From NCBI RefSeq assembly GCF_025574465.1, contig NZ_JAOBPP010000021.1, positions 682,001 through 746,000 of the forward strand: 64,000 nucleotides of DNA. The letters are read 5' to 3'. Positions 60,488 through 64,000 of the stretch are shown piece after piece. The stretch comes from Kordiimonas aestuarii (lineage in GTDB: Bacteria; Pseudomonadota; Alphaproteobacteria; Sphingomonadales; Kordiimonadaceae). The notes under the pieces were generated by a model. It saw only the letters and a program-made list of their open reading frames with translations. It was not told where the DNA came from and searched no databases. The position numbers were made by a program, and so were the translations under genes. Numbering within the stretch: the stretch's first letter is position 1; each line of letters starts with the position of its first letter.

Positions 60488-63400
60488 GTGACCAATGATG
60501 AGCAGTATAAGCAGATCATGGCAGAGATTGGCAGGCGCGCTGTGGAAAGCATGTCAGGCGAAGAGTGGGAGGCGTTCGACAAGTTCCTGACGCAGTTTTA
60601 CGCACAGGGGCCCGACGACCTGATGGCTTTTGACCCCGAGGCGCTCTACGCCATCGCCCACAATATGTGGCAGATGGCTGAAAGCCGCCCGGCTGGCAAG
60701 CCGCTTATCAAGATCATGAACCCGCGTGGCGGTAAGGTGGGCTGGTCGACCAAACATACCGTCATCCAGATCGTCAACGACGATATGCCGTTCCTTGTTG
60801 ATTCGATCACCGGGTGTCTGGCCGTTACCCTTCAATACCGTATCCACATGATGCATCACCCGATCCTCAAGACATGGCGGGATGACAAGGGCAAACGCAC
60901 CGACGAGGGCAAAGGCACGGAGACCACCGAAAGCTATATGTTCATCGAGATCGATGCGCAGTCTGACAAGACGGTGCTCAAGGAGATCGAGGACACGCTC
61001 GCAACCACGCTTGCCGATGTACGTGCGGCCGTGAGTGACTGGAAAGCCATGCTGGCGAAGATCGATGAGACGGTTGCGTCCCTGACGGTGAATCCGCCGC
61101 CGATTGACCAGGAAGAGGTGGACGAGACAATCCGCCTGTTGCGCTGGCTGGGCGCGGATCACTTCACCTTCCTTGGTTTCCGGGAATACCGCTTTGAAGG
61201 CGACCCGGCGAAGTTCGACTTTAACCGCGTGGAGGGGTCGGGCCTTGGTATCCTGCGTGACCCTGAGCGCAATGTGCTGCGCGACAAGGAAGGCCTGACG
61301 CCGATGTCGCCCGAGATCAGGCACTTCCTGTCGGCGCCAGACCCGTTGATTATCACCAAAGCCAATGTGAAATCCATGGTGCACCGCCAGTCTCACATGG
61401 ATTATGTCGGCGTGAAAATCTTCAACGAAGACGGTGTTGCCGTGGGGGAACGTCGTTTTGTCGGCCTGTTTACCTCGCTTTCTTATCGCAAGTTCGCAAC
61501 CGACGTGCCGATCATCCGCGGCAAGGTTGCCAATATCATGAAGCGTTCGCAGTTTGCCAGCCGGTCCTATGCCGCCAAGGCGCTTGCGCATATCCTTGAG
61601 GCTTTCCCCCGCGACGAGCTGTTCCAGGTTAGTGAGGACTGGCTGTTTGAAACCGCGCTCGGCATCCTGCAGCTGACCGAGCGTCCGCGCCCGCGCGCTT
61701 TTGTACGCGCTGACCGGTTCGAGCGTTTTGTCTCAGCCATGGTTTATGTGCCGCGTGAGAACTACCACTCTGGCCTGAGGCAGGCGGTAGCCGATATCCT
61801 GTGCAAGTCCTATAACGGTGAAGTTTCGGTCTATTACGCCAACCTGTCAGAGGAAGCGCTGGCCCGCTGGCACTTTATTATCCGCACTTTCCCCGGTGAT
61901 GTGCGCAAGCCCGATGTTGAGGACATCAACCGCGCTATCGCGGAGGCCGCGCAGGGCTGGGTCGACCGCCTGCACACCGAACTGATCCATCATCACGGTG
62001 AGGAAAAAGGCAGCCGCTTGCATCACTATTATAAAACCCGCTTCAAGATCGCCTACCGGGAGAATTTTACACCCGCCCAGGCCGCCTATGATGTCGACAA
62101 GCTGGAAGATGTCTCCGGGCAGGATGACGTGCGGGTGGATTTCTATCGTCACCGCGAGGACGGGGGCAACCATTATCGCCTCAAGATCTATCATGGCAGC
62201 CAGTTGATCGCATTGACCAACTGTATGCCGATCCTTGAGAATATGGGCTTCAAGGTTATTTCCGAACATTCCTATGAGGTGCCGGGCAAAACCACGAGCT
62301 ATATCCACGATTTCGCGCTCGACCGGCCCGAGGGCAGCCCGTTTGCGCTTGAGCGTCTGAAACCGCTTGTTGAAGAGCTGTTTGTCAAGGTGTGGCACGG
62401 CACGGTCGAGAACGACGGCTTTAACGAAATGGTGCTGACCTCTGCGATGGACTGGCGCGAGATTCAGCTTCTGCGGGCCTACGGCAAATATATGCGTCAG
62501 CTGGGCATGGGCTATACGCCGGAATATATCGCCGACGCCATGGTTGAGAATACGCAGATCTCGGCGCAGTTGGTGGCGCTTTTCAAGGTACAGTTCGACC
62601 CGGCATATGAGGCCACGAACCGCGACAACATGGCGCAAAATATCGTCACCGATATCCGCAGCCTGCTGGACAGTGTCACAAGCCTTGACCATGACCGTAT
62701 CATGCGGGCCTACCGCAATATTATCAGCGCAACACTGCGTACCAATTTCTACCAGCCCGGTGTGCTGGATGGGGTGGACGAACGCGCGCTTGCGTTCAAG
62801 ATCCGGTCCCGCGAGGTCAACGAGATGCCGCTGCCCAAGCCCTTTGCCGAGATCTGGGTCTACAGCCCGCGGGTCGAAGGTGTGCACCTGCGCGGTGGGC
62901 CGGTGGCGCGCGGCGGCCTCAGGTGGTCTGACCGCCGGGAGGATTTCCGCACCGAAGTGCTGGGCCTTGTGAAAGCCCAGCAGGTGAAAAATGCTGTGAT
63001 CGTGCCGCAGGGCGCGAAAGGCGGCTTTTTCCCCAAACAACTGCCGGGCATGGGCGACCGTGAGGCCTATATGGCCGAAGGTGTCGCCGCTTACCGCAGC
63101 TTTATCTCGAGCCTCTTGTCGATCACGGACAACCTTGTGGGCGCCAAAGTGAAGCCTCCCAAGAATGTGGTGCGCCGCGACGGCGATGATCCATACCTTG
63201 TGGTTGCCGCCGACAAGGGTACGGCGACCTTCTCGGATATTGCGAACGGCATTTCGGTCGATAACAACTTCTGGCTGGGTGATGCCTTTGCCAGCGGTGG
63301 GTCAAATGGCTATGACCACAAAAAAATGGGCATCACCGCCAAGGGTGGCTGGGTGTCCGTACAACGCCACTTCCGCGAAATGGGTATCAATGTACAGAAG

Positions 63401-64000
63401 GACGAGTTCACGGTCATTGGTGTGGGCGACATGTCGGGCGATGTGTTCGGCAATGGCATGTTGCTGTCGAAAACCATCCGGCTGAAAGCTGCCTTCAACC
63501 ACCTGCATATCTTTGTTGACCCCAACCCGGGAGACACCAAAGCCGCTTGGAAAGAACGCAAACGCCTGTTCGACATGCCGCGATCGACGTGGGATGACTA
63601 TAACAAGAAGCTTATTTCCAAGGGGGGTGGCATCTTTGCCCGCGCCGCGAAATCCATTTCGCTGACACCGGAGATCAAGGAATGGCTGAAGGTTGAAGCG
63701 GACGCGATGACGCCGACAGACCTGATACACCACATCATGAAAGCAGAAGCCGACCTGTTGTGGTTTGGCGGTATCGGCACCTATGTGCGCGCCACAAGCG
63801 AGAATAACGCACAGGTCGGCGACCGCGCCAACGACGGCCTTCGGGTCACCGCGCCTGAGCTGCATGTGAAGGTCCTTGGCGAGGGTGGTAACCTTGGCAT
63901 GACGCAGAAAGCACGTATTGAGTTTGCCCGCCGTGGCGGCCGGCTGAACACGGACTTTATCGACAATTCCGCCGGTGTGGATTGCTCGGACAAGGAAGTG
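60488..64000 (+). CDS. Large NAD-specific glutamate dehydrogenase (partial, runs off the window)
   Basis: From GTG 60488 (GAAGGGA at 60473-60479) the frame stays open for 1171 codons to the window end. The N-terminal part has IVNDDMPFLVDSIT (ACT-like regulatory region); the catalytic domain begins near residue 800 with RGGLRWSDRREDFRTEVLGL and AVIVPQGAKGGFFPK, and ends here at NSAGVDCSDKEV. Full members are about 1,600 residues and convert glutamate to 2-oxoglutarate and ammonia. Confidence 0.95.
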   Translation, partial: MTNDEQYKQIMAEIGRRAVESMSGEEWEAFDKFLTQFYAQGPDDLMAFDPEALYAIAHNMWQMAESRPAGKPLIKIMNPRGGKVGWSTKHTVIQIVNDDMPFLVDSITGCLAVTLQYRIHMMHHPILKTWRDDKGKRTDEGKGTETTESYMFIEIDAQSDKTVLKEIEDTLATTLADVRAAVSDWKAMLAKIDETVASLTVNPPPIDQEEVDETIRLLRWLGADHFTFLGFREYRFEGDPAKFDFNRVEGSGLGILRDPERNVLRDKEGLTPMSPEIRHFLSAPDPLIITKANVKSMVHRQSHMDYVGVKIFNEDGVAVGERRFVGLFTSLSYRKFATDVPIIRGKVANIMKRSQFASRSYAAKALAHILEAFPRDELFQVSEDWLFETALGILQLTERPRPRAFVRADRFERFVSAMVYVPRENYHSGLRQAVADILCKSYNGEVSVYYANLSEEALARWHFIIRTFPGDVRKPDVEDINRAIAEAAQGWVDRLHTELIHHHGEEKGSRLHHYYKTRFKIAYRENFTPAQAAYDVDKLEDVSGQDDVRVDFYRHREDGGNHYRLKIYHGSQLIALTNCMPILENMGFKVISEHSYEVPGKTTSYIHDFALDRPEGSPFALERLKPLVEELFVKVWHGTVENDGFNEMVLTSAMDWREIQLLRAYGKYMRQLGMGYTPEYIADAMVENTQISAQLVALFKVQFDPAYEATNRDNMAQNIVTDIRSLLDSVTSLDHDRIMRAYRNIISATLRTNFYQPGVLDGVDERALAFKIRSREVNEMPLPKPFAEIWVYSPRVEGVHLRGGPVARGGLRWSDRREDFRTEVLGLVKAQQVKNAVIVPQGAKGGFFPKQLPGMGDREAYMAEGVAAYRSFISSLLSITDNLVGAKVKPPKNVVRRDGDDPYLVVAADKGTATFSDIANGISVDNNFWLGDAFASGGSNGYDHKKMGITAKGGWVSVQRHFREMGINVQKDEFTVIGVGDMSGDVFGNGMLLSKTIRLKAAFNHLHIFVDPNPGDTKAAWKERKRLFDMPRSTWDDYNKKLISKGGGIFARAAKSISLTPEIKEWLKVEADAMTPTDLIHHIMKAEADLLWFGGIGTYVRATSENNAQVGDRANDGLRVTAPELHVKVLGEGGNLGMTQKARIEFARRGGRLNTDFIDNSAGVDCSDKEV

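Noticed and set aside
60554..63040. Long minus-strand frames of 345 and 397 codons
   Set aside because: They are antisense shadows of the large glutamate dehydrogenase gene, common in GC-rich coding DNA.

Overview
The right-hand 18 kb (46.1-64 kb) is a dense, GC-rich alphaproteobacterial chromosome segment. It carries hisB-hisH-hisA-hisF-hisE, a divergent hslVU pair, an HIT protein, a Trm112-family protein, a LON substrate-binding-domain protein, a thioredoxin/TPR (CnoX-like) protein, a YbaK-type editing protein, tRNA-Gly(GCC), DUF1289, SlyX, an AMP-forming acyl-CoA ligase, a PAS-like protein and the start of a large NAD-specific glutamate dehydrogenase. Gene content and the large GDH fit an alphaproteobacterium; the order is not firmly identifiable, and a Kordiimonadales/Rhodospirillales-type organism is a guess.

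Everything left of 46.1 kb is accessory DNA stacked in the comM (yifB) gene. comM is cut into at least three pieces: a 5' part outside the window, a 134-bp middle piece at 9905-10038, and the 3' third at 46102-46605. Between the last two pieces lies a 36,065-bp integrative element (10039-46103) with a large serine recombinase (LSR) at its left end and a 2-bp TG core at both junctions. Joining the flanks across the core restores comM in frame. The DNA left of 9905 belongs to another insertion whose left end is outside the window.

The left island (1-9.9 kb) holds an exonuclease module with an XRE regulator, a Pycsar-like anti-phage locus (tandem-domain nucleotide cyclase, cNMP-binding membrane effector, WYL repressor, Cys-rich accessory protein), and a three-gene operon of a membrane protein, an ArcS-like (DUF5591-type) protein and a TGT/DpdA-like transglycosylase, suggesting 7-deazaguanine chemistry on nucleic acid.

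The 36-kb element holds, left to right: LSR and AlpA-like protein; a nested 3.6-kb element (short tyrosine recombinase, DGQHR protein with a nuclease-like N-terminus, DNA methyltransferase) bounded by hybrid palindromes; an S41 protease; a structured non-coding region; ArdC, RuvC-like, P-loop ATPase and a second LSR; HNH nuclease; two TraG/HerA-type ATPases; a cytosine-methyltransferase-like protein; a secreted nuclease; a metallophosphatase; a seven-gene cluster with an isonitrile synthase homologue, an aminoacyl-tRNA synthetase paralogue, a PLP enzyme, a glutamine amidotransferase and an Stf0-type sulfotransferase; a lone cyclase-like protein; and an 8-kb module with GNAT, Abi-alpha-like, RTX and IS110 genes. 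Two paralogous XRE genes, each starting inside an identical 21-bp att arm, end the element and this 8-kb module. No relaxase or type IV secretion channel is seen, so the element is probably mobilizable or a decayed conjugative element.
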